Shown: piece after piece, positions 1-8,870 of the stretch
Position numbering within the stretch: the stretch's first letter is position 1
Layout of the letters: every line of letters begins with the position of its first letter
Assembly (NCBI RefSeq): GCF_051233475.1
Contig: NZ_JBKFGH010000011.1
Location: 207,727-271,726 of the forward strand
DNA length: 64,000 bases
Source of the DNA: Bacillus_BU sp051233475
Lineage (GTDB): Bacteria; Bacillota; Bacilli; Bacillales; Cytobacillaceae
Direction: 5' to 3'
Program-made: the position numbers and the translations under genes
Notes under the pieces: model-generated
Databases searched by the model: none
What the model was told of the DNA's origin: nothing
What the model saw: the letters and a program-made list of their open reading frames with translations, nothing else

Positions 1-50
1 AAGATATGATCCTAGCTCTTATTGATAAGTTGAATCAAGCTACTCGATAA
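1..50 (+). CDS. hemD: Uroporphyrinogen-III synthase, C-terminal end (partial)
   Basis: Only the last 15 codons and the stop TAA at 48-50 are inside the window. The frame is open from position 3 and reads ...DMILALIDKLNQATR. It ends 15 bp before hemB, and AGGAGG at 53-58 serves hemB. The identity rests on position: in Bacillaceae the gene directly before hemB is hemD, whose enzyme cyclises hydroxymethylbilane. The residues seen are too few for a family match. Confidence 0.6.
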   Translation, partial: DMILALIDKLNQATR

Positions 51-65
51 ACAGGAGGTTTTTTT

Positions 66-1046
66 ATGAAAGAATTACAATTCACACGCCATCGTCGTTT
101 GCGTTCAAGTGCCAATATGCGTGCCTTAGTTCGTGAAAATCATTTAAGCGTGAATGATTTAATTTATCCGATTTTTATAATCGAAGGAAACAATATTCGC
201 AATGAAATTTCATCAATGCCTGGAATCTATCAGCTATCCCTTGATAATCTTAAAGCTGAAATGGATGAAGTAGTGGCTTTAGGGATTAAATCCGTATTGC
301 TGTTCGGAATTCCGGCTGAAAAGGATGAATGTGGTACAGGTGCTTTCCACGATCACGGAATCGTCCAGGAAGGAACCCGCTTTATTAAAGAGCATTATCC
401 TGAAGTGATTGTGGTTGCTGATACATGCCTTTGTGAATACACCAGTCATGGTCATTGTGGTGTGATTGAAAATGGTACCGTATTGAATGATCCATCTTTA
501 GAATTGCTCGTTCAAACAGCTGTCAGCCAAGCTAAATCAGGGGCAGACATCATTGCTCCATCTAATATGATGGATGGCTTTGTTGCAGCAATTCGTGCTG
601 GCCTGGATGAAGCGGGCTTTGAAAATATTCCAATTATGTCCTATGCAGTTAAATATGCATCTGCATTTTATGGACCGTTCCGTGAGGCAGCAGAAAGCAC
701 ACCTCAATTTGGTGATCGCAAAGCGTATCAAATGGATCCAGCCAACCGCCTTGAAGCGATTCGCGAAGCGGAATCAGACGTAATCGAAGGTGCCGATTTC
801 TTAATCGTTAAGCCGGGTCTGCCATACTTAGATATCGTCCGCGATGTGAAGAACAACTTTAATTTACCAGTTGTCATTTACAATGTGAGCGGAGAATATT
901 CAATGGTTAAGGCTGCAGCCCAAAACGGCTGGATTGATGAAAAAAATACAGTAATGGAGATGCTAACTGGCATGAAGCGTGCTGGTGGCGACCTAATCAT
1001 TACTTATTTTGCTAAGGATGCAGCTAAGTGGTTGCGAGAGCAATAA
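66..1046 (+). CDS. hemB: Delta-aminolevulinic acid dehydratase (porphobilinogen synthase)
   Basis: HemB condenses two molecules of 5-aminolevulinate into porphobilinogen, the second committed step of haem synthesis in the cytoplasm. The 326-residue protein has the usual family length. It contains the metal-binding cysteine segment DTCLCEYTSHGHCG (about residues 119-132), the PSNMMDG segment, the active-site lysine region SYAVKYASAFYGPF and the second Schiff-base lysine in FLIVKPGLPYLD. The ATG at 66 is preceded by a strong AGGAGG. It follows hemD by 15 bp and precedes hemL, so it is probably the penultimate gene of a haem operon. The three cysteines suggest a zinc-type active site. Confidence 0.98.
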   Translation: MKELQFTRHRRLRSSANMRALVRENHLSVNDLIYPIFIIEGNNIRNEISSMPGIYQLSLDNLKAEMDEVVALGIKSVLLFGIPAEKDECGTGAFHDHGIVQEGTRFIKEHYPEVIVVADTCLCEYTSHGHCGVIENGTVLNDPSLELLVQTAVSQAKSGADIIAPSNMMDGFVAAIRAGLDEAGFENIPIMSYAVKYASAFYGPFREAAESTPQFGDRKAYQMDPANRLEAIREAESDVIEGADFLIVKPGLPYLDIVRDVKNNFNLPVVIYNVSGEYSMVKAAAQNGWIDEKNTVMEMLTGMKRAGGDLIITYFAKDAAKWLREQ

Positions 1047-1144
1047 TTTTAGTTTATTGAGTAAACGATAATTTTAATAATCCTATTTTGTACGATTTCG
1101 TCTGCGTTTCGCAGCGGTTAAAAAACGATAATAAGGAGATAAAC

Positions 1145-2434
1145 ATGCGCTCTTACGAAAAATCAATCGCAGCTTTTCAAGAAGCAAAAACGTTAATGCC
1201 TGGCGGTGTCAATTCACCTGTGCGTGCCTTTAAATCGGTTAACATGGATCCAATTTTCATGGCAAGCGGAAAAGGCTCCAAAATTTATGATATTGATGGC
1301 AATGAATATATTGACTACGTATTATCATGGGGACCGCTTATTTTAGGTCATACGAATGACAAAGTGGTCGAAGCGATAAAGAAGGTTGCCGAACTTGGGA
1401 CAAGTTTTGGTGCACCTTCGTTAATCGAAAACGAAGTGGCTAAGCTCGTTCGCGAGCGTGTGCCTTCAATCGAAGTGGTTCGAATGGTTTCTTCTGGTAC
1501 AGAAGCAACGATGAGCGCATTGCGCTTAGCACGCGGTTATACTGGCCGCAATAAAATTTTGAAATTTGAAGGCTGTTACCATGGTCATGGTGATTCCTTG
1601 CTGATTAAAGCAGGTTCCGGGGTCGCTACGCTTGGTTTACCTGACAGCCCTGGTGTCCCTGAAAGTGTTGCAAAAAACACGATTACGGTGGCTTACAACG
1701 ATTTAGAGAGTGTTCGATATGCGTTTGAACAATTTGGCGAAGATATCGCATGTATCATTGTTGAGCCTGTTGCCGGCAATATGGGTGTTGTTCCGCCACA
1801 ACCTGGTTTCTTAGAAGGCTTGCGCGAAATTACGACTCAATACGGTGCTTTATTGATTTTTGATGAAGTTATGACCGGCTTCCGCGTTGGTTATAATTGT
1901 GCCCAAGGGTATTTTGGCATTACCCCTGATTTAACTTGCTTAGGCAAAGTAATTGGCGGCGGACTTCCTGTAGGAGCGTACGGCGGTAAGCGTGAAATTA
2001 TGGAGCAGATCGCTCCAAGCGGACCGATTTACCAAGCGGGAACGTTATCTGGTAACCCATTGGCAATGGCTGCGGGTCTTGCAACGTTAAGCCAGCTTAG
2101 TCCTGAAAATTATGTTGAGTTTGGCCGTAAAGCTGACATGCTCGAAGCAGGGTTTAAAGCGGCAGCTGAAAAGTATGATGTTCCATTAACATGTAATCGT
2201 GCCGGCTCCATGATTGGCTTCTTCTTTACAAACGAAAACGTAATTAATTACGAGACAGCAAAGACCTCTGATTTAGAGTTTTTTGCGAACTACTTCCGTG
2301 AAATGGCGAACGAAGGCGTATTCTTGCCGCCATCTCAGTTTGAAGGAATCTTCTTATCGACTGCACACAGCGATGAAGACATTCAAAAGACAATTGCAGC
2401 CGCTGAAGTGGCATTTTCAAAGCTGCGCGGGTAA
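1145..2434 (+). CDS. hemL: Glutamate-1-semialdehyde 2,1-aminomutase
   Basis: HemL is a PLP enzyme that converts glutamate-1-semialdehyde to 5-aminolevulinate, the substrate made upstream of HemB. The start is ATG 1145 (MRSYEKS), placed right after AAGGAGAT at 1133-1140; an in-frame start at 1088 lacks a ribosome site and would add 19 atypical residues. The protein is 429 residues, the normal family length. It shows the N-terminal MPGGVNSPVRAF signature, the SSGTEATMSALRLAR phosphate-binding region, FDEVMTGFR and the PLP lysine in CLGKVIGGGLPVGAYGG. A terminator follows, so this is the end of the haem operon. Confidence 0.98.
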   Translation: MRSYEKSIAAFQEAKTLMPGGVNSPVRAFKSVNMDPIFMASGKGSKIYDIDGNEYIDYVLSWGPLILGHTNDKVVEAIKKVAELGTSFGAPSLIENEVAKLVRERVPSIEVVRMVSSGTEATMSALRLARGYTGRNKILKFEGCYHGHGDSLLIKAGSGVATLGLPDSPGVPESVAKNTITVAYNDLESVRYAFEQFGEDIACIIVEPVAGNMGVVPPQPGFLEGLREITTQYGALLIFDEVMTGFRVGYNCAQGYFGITPDLTCLGKVIGGGLPVGAYGGKREIMEQIAPSGPIYQAGTLSGNPLAMAAGLATLSQLSPENYVEFGRKADMLEAGFKAAAEKYDVPLTCNRAGSMIGFFFTNENVINYETAKTSDLEFFANYFREMANEGVFLPPSQFEGIFLSTAHSDEDIQKTIAAAEVAFSKLRG

Positions 2435-2446
2435 TATTTTAGAAAA

Positions 2447-2495
2447 AATACAGCCTCGGATCTGGTATTTTACCGATTTGAGGCTGTTTTTTTGT
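2447..2495 (+). terminator. Rho-independent terminator after hemL
   Basis: CAGCCTC at 2451-2457 pairs with GAGGCTG at 2480-2486, followed by a run of eight T. It ends the hem operon before the sporulation gene spoVID. Confidence 0.85.
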
Positions 2496-2552
2496 TTTGG
2501 ATAGGTCCGGAATTTAAGTTTCTCAACAACAACTTCTTTCTTTTTATTTTTA

Positions 2553-2581
2553 TCATAAAAAAATCTTCTACTTCATACAGT
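2553..2581 (+). promoter_or_regulatory. Sigma-E-like promoter of spoVID
   Basis: TCATAAAA (2553-2560), 13 bases, then CATACAGT (2574-2581). The second element fits the mother-cell sigma-E -10 consensus CATACAnT and the spacing is right. spoVID is a known sigma-E gene in B. subtilis. The downstream start codon lies about 50 bp away. Confidence 0.75.
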
Positions 2582-2630
2582 GTTAATGACATGGTGATTA
2601 ACGTATAGGGATATGAAGGGAGGAGTCGCT

Positions 2631-3860
2631 TTGTCTCAAGAAAATCAATCGCACCTACGATTTTCCTTAGAAGAATCTGTGTGGTTTCAAAAAGGACAGG
2701 AAGTCGCTGAATTAGTGTCGATCTCTTTGGATCCGAATATAACCATTATCGAAAATGATCAGTACGTTGCCATTCGCGGCTCGCTTGAACTAACAGGCGA
2801 ATATAAGAGATTCGAAGATGAAACAACAGAACAGGAAGAGGCTATATCTGCGCCAAAATTTGTCCAATCCGTCGAAGAACGAGAAGAAGGTATTTATGAA
2901 TTTTTACATCGTTTTCCGGTTGATATAACCATCCCAAATAATCGCATCCAAAGTGTTTATGATATTGATGTGACAGTCGATTCATTTGATTATGCTGTCC
3001 CGGAGCGGAGCTGTTTAAAGCTTGTGGCTGACTTAACGATTTCAGGACTCTATGGAGAGCAGCAAAATGTTCCCATTGAGGAAGAGGTTCCGTTGGATGT
3101 TCCACGGAATGAAGCCGAAGAGGTAGCGGGAATAAATATTGATGTCGAGGCTGCCCGTAAAGAGGAGGAATCCTATTCGGCCCAAAGCAAAACGGAAGAA
3201 GTTCCGGAACTGGAGCCGCTTTATCGCTCAGAGCATGAGGAAAATCAAGAGGCACCGCAAATGTATACACCTAATTTTATCTTGTCCAACCCGATTGAAT
3301 CTCATAGCAATCAATTGGATGACGAATCGGGTAATTTTGAATATTCTAAGCCATTCTCCGCTGAGGCGAAGAGACAGCCGCATATAGAAGAATCTGCCGA
3401 GTTCGCCTGGGGAGTACCCGATCCAACACAGAAAAAATTGATCCCAAAAATACCTGATTTTACGCTGGCGGCTAATCGGTCCGATGTCCCGCCACAGGAA
3501 CCAGAACAAGCTCTGGAACCGGTTTATGAAATGGGTGGGCAAGATGTCGTCCAAAAGGCAATAGAGTCGGGAATCGAGCATGAGGAGTCATCCTCTTCCT
3601 CGCCAGCACAAATAGGACTGCTAAAGAAATTCACGAAGAAAAAGAGTATGTCGATTGCTGAGTTTCTAGGGCGTAAGGCAGAAAATGAACAGCAGGCAAA
3701 GTTAAGAGTTTGTATCGTTCAGAATGGGGATACTCTTGATAGCCTGTCCCGTCGCTATCATTTATCCGTGCAACAAATCGTTAGAGTTAACCATTTAGAG
3801 GCTAATCAGGATGTTTACGAGGGGCAAGTCCTCTATATTCCTGAGACAGCCAGCAGTTAA
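2631..3860 (+). CDS. spoVID: Stage VI sporulation protein D, spore coat morphogenesis
   Basis: SpoVID is a mother-cell protein that coats the forespore surface and recruits SafA and other coat proteins. Start chosen as TTG 2631 (MSQENQSHLRFSLEES), because AAGGGAGG at 2616-2623 sits 7 bases before it; an ATG at 2613 overlaps that ribosome site. The N-terminal part (about residues 1-140) carries the conserved segment FQKGQEVAELVSISLDP and a beta-rich region. A long acidic, poorly conserved linker follows. The C-terminal about 50 residues form a LysM domain (VQNGDTLDSLSRRY ... VYEGQVLYIPE). It is followed by ysxE as in B. subtilis and is probably sigma-E driven. Confidence 0.96.
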   Translation: MSQENQSHLRFSLEESVWFQKGQEVAELVSISLDPNITIIENDQYVAIRGSLELTGEYKRFEDETTEQEEAISAPKFVQSVEEREEGIYEFLHRFPVDITIPNNRIQSVYDIDVTVDSFDYAVPERSCLKLVADLTISGLYGEQQNVPIEEEVPLDVPRNEAEEVAGINIDVEAARKEEESYSAQSKTEEVPELEPLYRSEHEENQEAPQMYTPNFILSNPIESHSNQLDDESGNFEYSKPFSAEAKRQPHIEESAEFAWGVPDPTQKKLIPKIPDFTLAANRSDVPPQEPEQALEPVYEMGGQDVVQKAIESGIEHEESSSSSPAQIGLLKKFTKKKSMSIAEFLGRKAENEQQAKLRVCIVQNGDTLDSLSRRYHLSVQQIVRVNHLEANQDVYEGQVLYIPETASS

Positions 3861-3871
3861 TAAATTTGCTT

Positions 3872-3908
3872 GAGCAGGTTTTCATAGCCTGCTCTCCTGC
3901 TTTTTTGA
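3872..3908 (+). terminator. Probable terminator after spoVID
   Basis: GAGCAGG (3872-3878) pairs with CCTGCTC (3888-3894); an alternative partner CCTGC (3896-3900) lies right before six T. It may only partly separate spoVID from ysxE. Confidence 0.6.
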
Positions 3909-3981
3909 TTACGCTGAGTATTAGCTCAGTGAAAAGGCGTTTTTCTAATGCAGCTCTTCGTTTCGAAAGAGAGTGAAATTG

Positions 3982-5031
3982 ATGAGTAATAATAAGATTC
4001 TTGTAGAGGCTTCAGCGATTCTTCGTCCTTATGGGGTTGAACCATATTTTGTAGAGGATATGGGAAAAGTGAAGAAGGTCTATTCCAATAAAGGCGTTTT
4101 TGCCTTGAAAATGGTGCCGCCCACTTATGGGACTGAGTTTATCCGCCACATCCAATCCCTCTACCAAAAAGGTTATAACCGGGTTGTTCCCATTTATCCG
4201 ACTTTGGATGGAAGGTATGCGGTTCTTTATCAAAATGCGTTGTATTATTTAATGCCCTGGCTTGCAGGTGAGGTAAAGGATGACCCGTCCGAGAAAAACA
4301 AAAAATTATTTCGTGAACTCGCTCGTCTTCATACACTATCAACTTATGAATTTCCAATTAAAAAAGAAGACCGGAAAGAACATTATGAAAACACTTTGCT
4401 TTTGTTGGAAAAGGATGAGGAATTTTTAAAAGGATTTCTTGAACAGTGCGAAAAAAAACCATATATGTCTCCGTTTGAATTACAATTTTGTCTTTATTAT
4501 CATGATGTTTCCCAAGCACTCCGGTTCTCTAAGGAACAGCTTGAAGCTTGGTATGAAAAAACAAAGGAAGAGGAAAAAATAAGATCTGTTTTAATTCACG
4601 GAAAATTTTCCTCAGATCATTTCCTATTTGATGATAAAGGGTACGGATATTTTATGAATTTTGAAAGGGCGAAGCAAGGTTCGCCTTACCAAGACCTTCT
4701 TCCCTATTTAACCCAGGCATTAAAGGGATTTCCAAAACGGAGTGAAGACTGTATTGAATGGCTGCTTATTTATCTTAAATATTTTCCGCTTAAACAGGAG
4801 GAAAGACATTTAATGCTGAGCTATTTTACTCATCCGTCCTCTCTAATAAATGTTGTCCAAAAATATCACACACGAAATAATCGCAAAAAGGAAAGGAAAT
4901 TCTCGCAGCAGCTTCAACGCCAATATTGGCTTTTGAAAAACATAGAATATGTTGTGAGCAGGCTGGTGGAAATTCAAAGACAGCAAGAAGCAGCCGCCCA
5001 ACAACAACAAGAAGGAGCCCAGAATGGATAA
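3982..5031 (+). CDS. ysxE: Spore coat-associated kinase-like protein YsxE
   Basis: This 349-residue protein belongs to the CotS/YsxE family of aminoglycoside-phosphotransferase-like spore coat proteins. The ATG at 3982 (MSNNKILVEAS) is preferred over GTG 3973 because of the purine-rich site at 3965-3972. The kinase-fold motifs are degenerate: the catalytic HGD reads HGK (LIHGKFSSDHFLF), and the metal-binding DFD reads NFE (YFMNFERAKQG). A catalytic role is therefore doubtful and a structural coat role fits. The C-terminus is glutamine- and alanine-rich. Its position after spoVID is conserved in Bacillus. The last codons form one arm of the terminator. Confidence 0.9.
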   Translation: MSNNKILVEASAILRPYGVEPYFVEDMGKVKKVYSNKGVFALKMVPPTYGTEFIRHIQSLYQKGYNRVVPIYPTLDGRYAVLYQNALYYLMPWLAGEVKDDPSEKNKKLFRELARLHTLSTYEFPIKKEDRKEHYENTLLLLEKDEEFLKGFLEQCEKKPYMSPFELQFCLYYHDVSQALRFSKEQLEAWYEKTKEEEKIRSVLIHGKFSSDHFLFDDKGYGYFMNFERAKQGSPYQDLLPYLTQALKGFPKRSEDCIEWLLIYLKYFPLKQEERHLMLSYFTHPSSLINVVQKYHTRNNRKKERKFSQQLQRQYWLLKNIEYVVSRLVEIQRQQEAAAQQQQEGAQNG

Positions 5032-5046
5032 TGGGCTCCTTCTCTT
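5009..5046. terminator. Bidirectional terminator between ysxE and the minus-strand small gene
   Basis: Perfect 11-bp inverted repeat GAAGGAGCCCA (5011-5021) / TGGGCTCCTTC (5032-5042). The left arm is part of the ysxE coding end. The convergent gene at 5049-5243 would also end here. Confidence 0.75.
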
Positions 5047-5048
5047 TA

Positions 5049-5243
5049 TCATAAAAATTCAAATTGAAAGGCTAGCGCTAATAAGATCAGAATGGTTAAC
5101 AGCAAAACATCAAAGGTCGTCGGCAGGAATATCGTTCGGATCCCTTGAAAAACACAGAATGGGATGACAAATTGGCAGCACACATTGCGAACGGTTCGAA
5201 GCCATGGTGGAAGTTTGTATGGATTATATCTGCGCTTCAACAT
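5049..5243 (-). CDS. Small hypothetical membrane protein
   Basis: A 64-residue protein, MLKRRYNPYKLPPWLRTVRN..., with a basic N-terminus and two hydrophobic segments (about residues 22-38 and 45-62), so probably a small integral membrane protein. The start at 5243 is preferred because an AGGGGG-type ribosome site lies a few bases upstream; a start at 5261 would add six residues that overlap this site. It is convergent with ysxE and divergent from the valS leader. I do not recognise the family and assign no function. Codon use and the ribosome site support a real gene. Confidence 0.65.
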   Translation of the reverse strand: MLKRRYNPYKLPPWLRTVRNVCCQFVIPFCVFQGIRTIFLPTTFDVLLLTILILLALAFQFEFL

Positions 5244-5363
5244 TCTTCCCCCTTCACACAACTTTGTTTTACTATTCTATGCTCAATTTCTTGTAAAAGT
5301 GCTATCAAGATATGAAACATTCCTCCAAAAATGTATATACTAGAAAAAAATCGGTAAAGATGA

Positions 5364-5393
5364 TTGACGATAGTCCCCTTTTTTAGGTAGTAT
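5364..5393 (+). promoter_or_regulatory. Sigma-A-like promoter of the valS leader
   Basis: TTGACG (5364-5369), 18 bases, TAGTAT (5388-5393). Transcription would begin near 5400, just ahead of the T-box leader. Confidence 0.55.
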
Positions 5394-5424
5394 AGCTTAT
5401 GAATAAAGTCATCGGCTGGGGTTA

Positions 5425-5700
5425 AAGCCTACCCGAAAATAATTGAAAATAAAAGCGAAGATAGGGAAGAGTACAGTGTAAATCTGTGTTAAAGAGAGGG
5501 AAGCATTTTGCTGAGAGCTTCCTATACAGACCATTGGAAGGTCGCCCTTGAGCATCTCCTGCGAACGATTTTTCCAGTAGTTGGAGACGGAGCATCCGTT
5601 ATTGTTTTAAGCGCCAATTATGTCTTTTTCTAATTGGAAAAAAGGTGGTACCGCGAAGCATACTCCATTCGTCCTTTTCATGACGAATGGAGTTTTTTGT
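5425..5700 (+). ncRNA. T-box leader (valine, GUC specifier) of valS
   Basis: A tRNA-sensing leader that allows read-through when uncharged tRNA-Val binds. Stem I has the GGGAAGAGTAC 5' half of the specifier loop (about 5463-5473), an AGAGAGGGAAGC kink region, and the 3' half GGAAG-GTC-G-CCC-TTGAGCA. By alignment with the known glyQS T-box layout, the specifier is GTC at 5541-5543, a valine codon, which matches the downstream gene. The conserved T-box AGGTGGTACCGCG lies at 5643-5655. The terminator is a 12-bp stem, 5662-5673 with 5682-5693, followed by six T. The antiterminator would pair around the T-box. The specifier call is a manual alignment. Confidence 0.93.
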
Positions 5701-5707
5701 TTTATAA

Positions 5708-5877
5708 AAAGGCTGTTGATTTTGAGCACTTGTTGATTGGAGCGGAAGGCACGAGACTCCTGCGGGAAAAGCAAGTCTTGGGAGACCCCGGAGGCGCAAA
5801 AGCGCCGAGGAGGCTCCCGGACTGCCCGCGGAAAGCGAGTGCCTGAAGCGGAAATCAACACAAGGTTAACAGAGCCT
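5708..5877 (+). repeat. Dispersed GC-rich repeat, copy 1 (in the valS leader)
   Basis: About 165 bp, clearly more GC-rich than its surroundings. It contains the segments GAGCGGAAGGCACGAGACTC, GGCGCAAAAGCGCC and AGGAGGCTCCCGGACTGCCC. It closely matches copies at 57371-57552 (opposite strand) and 60561-60725. Its ends AGGCTGTT (5710-5717) and AACAGAGCCT (5868-5877) are imperfect inverted repeats. It lies between the T-box terminator and the valS ribosome site, so it is transcribed in the valS mRNA. The short open frames inside it are not convincing genes. Confidence 0.9.
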
Positions 5878-5932
5878 AAAAAAATGCGTTTAACGAAACG
5901 GATCTATTTTTTAAAAAATGGAGGAAAGTGTA

Positions 5933-8578
5933 ATGGAAACAAAAGAACTATCAATGCCGACCAAATATGATCCCCGGGCAATTGAGCAGGGCCGCTATGA
6001 TTGGTGGTTAAACGGGAAATTTTTTGAAGCCAAGGATGATGTTGATAAACTGCCTTATACAATTGTTATTCCACCGCCAAACGTAACTGGTAAGCTTCAC
6101 TTAGGCCATGCATGGGATACAACGCTTCAAGATATTTTAACAAGAATGAAGCGGATGCAGGGGTACGATGTTTTGTGGCTCCCTGGAATGGACCATGCCG
6201 GAATTGCCACTCAAGCGAAGGTAGAGGAAAAGCTTCGTGGAGAAGGAAAAAGTCGCTACGACCTTGGTCGTGAGAAATTTGTTGAAGAAACGTGGAAGTG
6301 GAAGGAAGAGTATGCCGGCCATATTCGCGAGCAGTGGTCGAAACTAGGTCTTGGACTCGATTATAGCCGTGAACGCTTTACACTTGATGAAGGCCTGTCA
6401 GATGCTGTTAAAGAAGTATTCGTAAACCTTTATAAAAAAGGGTTAATTTACCGCGGTGAATACATCATCAACTGGGATCCTTCTACGAAAACAGCACTTT
6501 CTGATATTGAGGTTATTTACAAAGACGTACAAGGTGCGTTTTACCATATGAAATATCCGTTTGCCGATGGATCGGGCTATATTGAAGTAGCAACAACTCG
6601 TCCGGAAACGATGCTTGGAGATACGGCAGTTGCGGTTCATCCAGAGGATCCGCGCTACAAGGATATGATTGGCAAAACCGTTATTTTACCAATCGTTGGC
6701 CGAGAAATTCCAATCGTTGGGGATGATTATGTTGATATAGAATTTGGATCAGGTGCGGTTAAAATTACTCCTGCTCATGACCCTAATGACTTTGAGTTAG
6801 GAAATCGCCATAATCTTGAGCGCGTTTTAGTAATGAATGAAGACGGAACAATGAACGCACGTGCTGGCAAGTACCAAGGCATGGATCGTTTCGAATGCCG
6901 CAAGCAAATCGTAAAGGACCTACAAGAAGCTGGTGTTCTATTCAAAATTGAAGAGCATCTTCATTCAGTTGGACACTCTGAGCGCAGTGGCGCGGTTGTT
7001 GAGCCTTACCTTTCAACACAATGGTTTGTTAAAATGCAGCCATTAGCAGATGCAGCGATTGCTCTTCAGCAAGAGGAGGAAAAGGTTAACTTCGTACCGG
7101 ATCGATTTGAAAAGACGTATTTACGTTGGATGGAAAATATCCGTGACTGGTGTATTTCACGTCAGCTTTGGTGGGGTCACCGGATTCCGGCCTGGTACCA
7201 TAAAGAAACAGGTGAAATTTACGTTGAAAACGAGCCTCCAGCAGACAGTGAAAACTGGGTTCAAGACAATGACGTTTTGGATACATGGTTCTCGTCAGCA
7301 CTATGGCCATTTTCAACATTAGGCTGGCCAGATGCAGATGCTGAGGACTTTAAACGCTACTATCCAACCGCGGCACTAGTAACAGGCTACGATATCATTT
7401 TCTTCTGGGTATCGCGCATGATTTTCCAAGGGATTGAGTTCACAGGCGGACGTCCATTTAATGATGTATTGATTCATGGCCTAGTTCGCGATGCACAAGG
7501 CCGTAAGATGAGTAAATCTCTTGGCAACGGTGTAGACCCAATGGAGGTTATTGATCAGTACGGTGCAGATTCCTTACGCTACTTCCTATCGACTGGAAGC
7601 TCACCAGGTCAAGATTTACGCTATAGCACGGAGAAGGTTGAAGCAACCTGGAATTTTGCTAATAAAATTTGGAACGCATCTCGTTTTGCGTTAATGAATA
7701 TGAACGGCATGACTTATGATGAGATCGATTTAAGCGGAGAAAAATCCGTTGCCGATAAGTGGATCCTAACTCGTTTAAACGAAACGATTGAAAATGTAAC
7801 GCGCTTGTCTGATCGCTATGAGTTCGGTGAAGTGGGCCGTGCGTTATACAACTTCATTTGGGACGATTTCTGTGATTGGTATATTGAGATGGCGAAGCTG
7901 CCATTGTACGGTGACGATGAAGCGGCAAAGAAAACAACTCGTTCGATTTTAGCCTATGTATTAGATCAGACGATGCGCCTGTTGCATCCATTCATGCCAT
8001 TTATTACCGAGGAAATTTGGCAGAACCTTCCTCATAGCGGCGAATCGATTACAACCGCAAGCTGGCCGGTAGTGGATCCAGCGATGGTTGATGAGCAAGC
8101 TGCTTCGGAAATGAAGCTGTTGGTTGAAATCATCCGCTCGGTTCGAAATATCCGTGCTGAGGTGAACACACCATTAAGTAAGAAAATTAAGATCATGCTG
8201 AAGGCAAAGGATGCTGGTGTGCTTGCTGTTCTAGAGAAAAACAGCGGCTACATCGAGCGCTTCTGTAATCCTGAAGAGCTTGTCATTGCAGTGGATCTCG
8301 AAGCACCAGATAAGGCGATGACCGCTGTAGTAACAGGAGCAGAGATTATCCTTCCACTTGCAGGCCTGATTAATCTCGATGAAGAACGTGCTCGTCTTGA
8401 GAAAGAGCTTGACCGATTGACTAAAGAGGTTGAACGAGTACAGAAGAAATTAAGCAATCAAGGCTTTGTAAGCAAGGCACCAGCAAAGGTTATCGAAGAA
8501 GAGCGTGCCAAGGAACAGGATTATATGGAGAAACGCGCTGCCGTTGAAGTGCGCTTAAATGAATTAAAGAGTCTATAA
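5933..8578 (+). CDS. valS: Valyl-tRNA synthetase
   Basis: ValS charges tRNA-Val in the cytoplasm and edits threonine. The start is ATG 5933 (METKELSMPTKYDPR), directly after GGAGGAAAG at 5920-5928; ATG 5918 overlaps that site. The 881-residue length is normal for Bacillus ValS. Visible class I motifs are HLGHAW in PPPNVTGKLHLGHAW (about residue 50) and KMSKS in GRKMSKSLGNG. The editing domain includes EVATTRPETMLGDTAV. The anticodon-binding domain and a C-terminal coiled coil (about the last 65 residues, rich in E, K, R and L) follow. It is regulated by the valine T-box and is probably transcribed alone, since terminators lie on both sides. Confidence 0.99.
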   Translation: METKELSMPTKYDPRAIEQGRYDWWLNGKFFEAKDDVDKLPYTIVIPPPNVTGKLHLGHAWDTTLQDILTRMKRMQGYDVLWLPGMDHAGIATQAKVEEKLRGEGKSRYDLGREKFVEETWKWKEEYAGHIREQWSKLGLGLDYSRERFTLDEGLSDAVKEVFVNLYKKGLIYRGEYIINWDPSTKTALSDIEVIYKDVQGAFYHMKYPFADGSGYIEVATTRPETMLGDTAVAVHPEDPRYKDMIGKTVILPIVGREIPIVGDDYVDIEFGSGAVKITPAHDPNDFELGNRHNLERVLVMNEDGTMNARAGKYQGMDRFECRKQIVKDLQEAGVLFKIEEHLHSVGHSERSGAVVEPYLSTQWFVKMQPLADAAIALQQEEEKVNFVPDRFEKTYLRWMENIRDWCISRQLWWGHRIPAWYHKETGEIYVENEPPADSENWVQDNDVLDTWFSSALWPFSTLGWPDADAEDFKRYYPTAALVTGYDIIFFWVSRMIFQGIEFTGGRPFNDVLIHGLVRDAQGRKMSKSLGNGVDPMEVIDQYGADSLRYFLSTGSSPGQDLRYSTEKVEATWNFANKIWNASRFALMNMNGMTYDEIDLSGEKSVADKWILTRLNETIENVTRLSDRYEFGEVGRALYNFIWDDFCDWYIEMAKLPLYGDDEAAKKTTRSILAYVLDQTMRLLHPFMPFITEEIWQNLPHSGESITTASWPVVDPAMVDEQAASEMKLLVEIIRSVRNIRAEVNTPLSKKIKIMLKAKDAGVLAVLEKNSGYIERFCNPEELVIAVDLEAPDKAMTAVVTGAEIILPLAGLINLDEERARLEKELDRLTKEVERVQKKLSNQGFVSKAPAKVIEEERAKEQDYMEKRAAVEVRLNELKSL

Positions 8579-8599
8579 TTGACAGTGTGATGTGTGAAA

Positions 8600-8636
8600 A
8601 AAAGCGAACCCGGTGTATCGGGTTCGTTTCATTTGT
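8600..8636 (+). terminator. Terminator after valS
   Basis: CGAACCCG (8605-8612) pairs with CGGGTTCG (8619-8626), followed by TTTC and a T-rich stretch. Confidence 0.8.
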
Positions 8637-8675
8637 GCAATGAGTACTACGGAAACTCGCCGAAATTCGTTGATT

Positions 8676-8815
8676 GGCAAATAAAACTGTGAAATTGGCA
8701 AATAGAAGTTGGAAATCGGCAAAAAAACAGACGAAATTGGCAAATAAAACGATAGAATCGGCAAATAAACAGGCGAAATCGGCAAATAGACGATTAAAAC
8801 CGGCATCAAGTTGAA
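8676..8815. repeat. Tandem array A, exact 21-bp period, core GGCAAA
   Basis: Seven units start with GGCAAA or its variant at 8676, 8697, 8718, 8739, 8760, 8781 and 8802, with no change in spacing. The typical unit is GGCAAATAAA followed by about 11 variable bases ending in GAAATC or GAAATT. The last unit is degenerate (GGCATC). No gene is recognised in this stretch. On the minus strand the 21-bp period makes a seven-residue repeat in one frame, which I treat as chance. Confidence 0.9.
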
Positions 8816-8870
8816 TAAAAACTTGCTAAAAATGAAGAAATCGTTAAAGTTGACTGCTTTGTTCTAGGTC

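Noticed and set aside
8573..8809. Minus-strand open frame with a seven-residue YLPIS repeat
   Set aside because: It is a translation of the 21-bp array (seven codons), runs through the valS terminator and has no convincing ribosome site.
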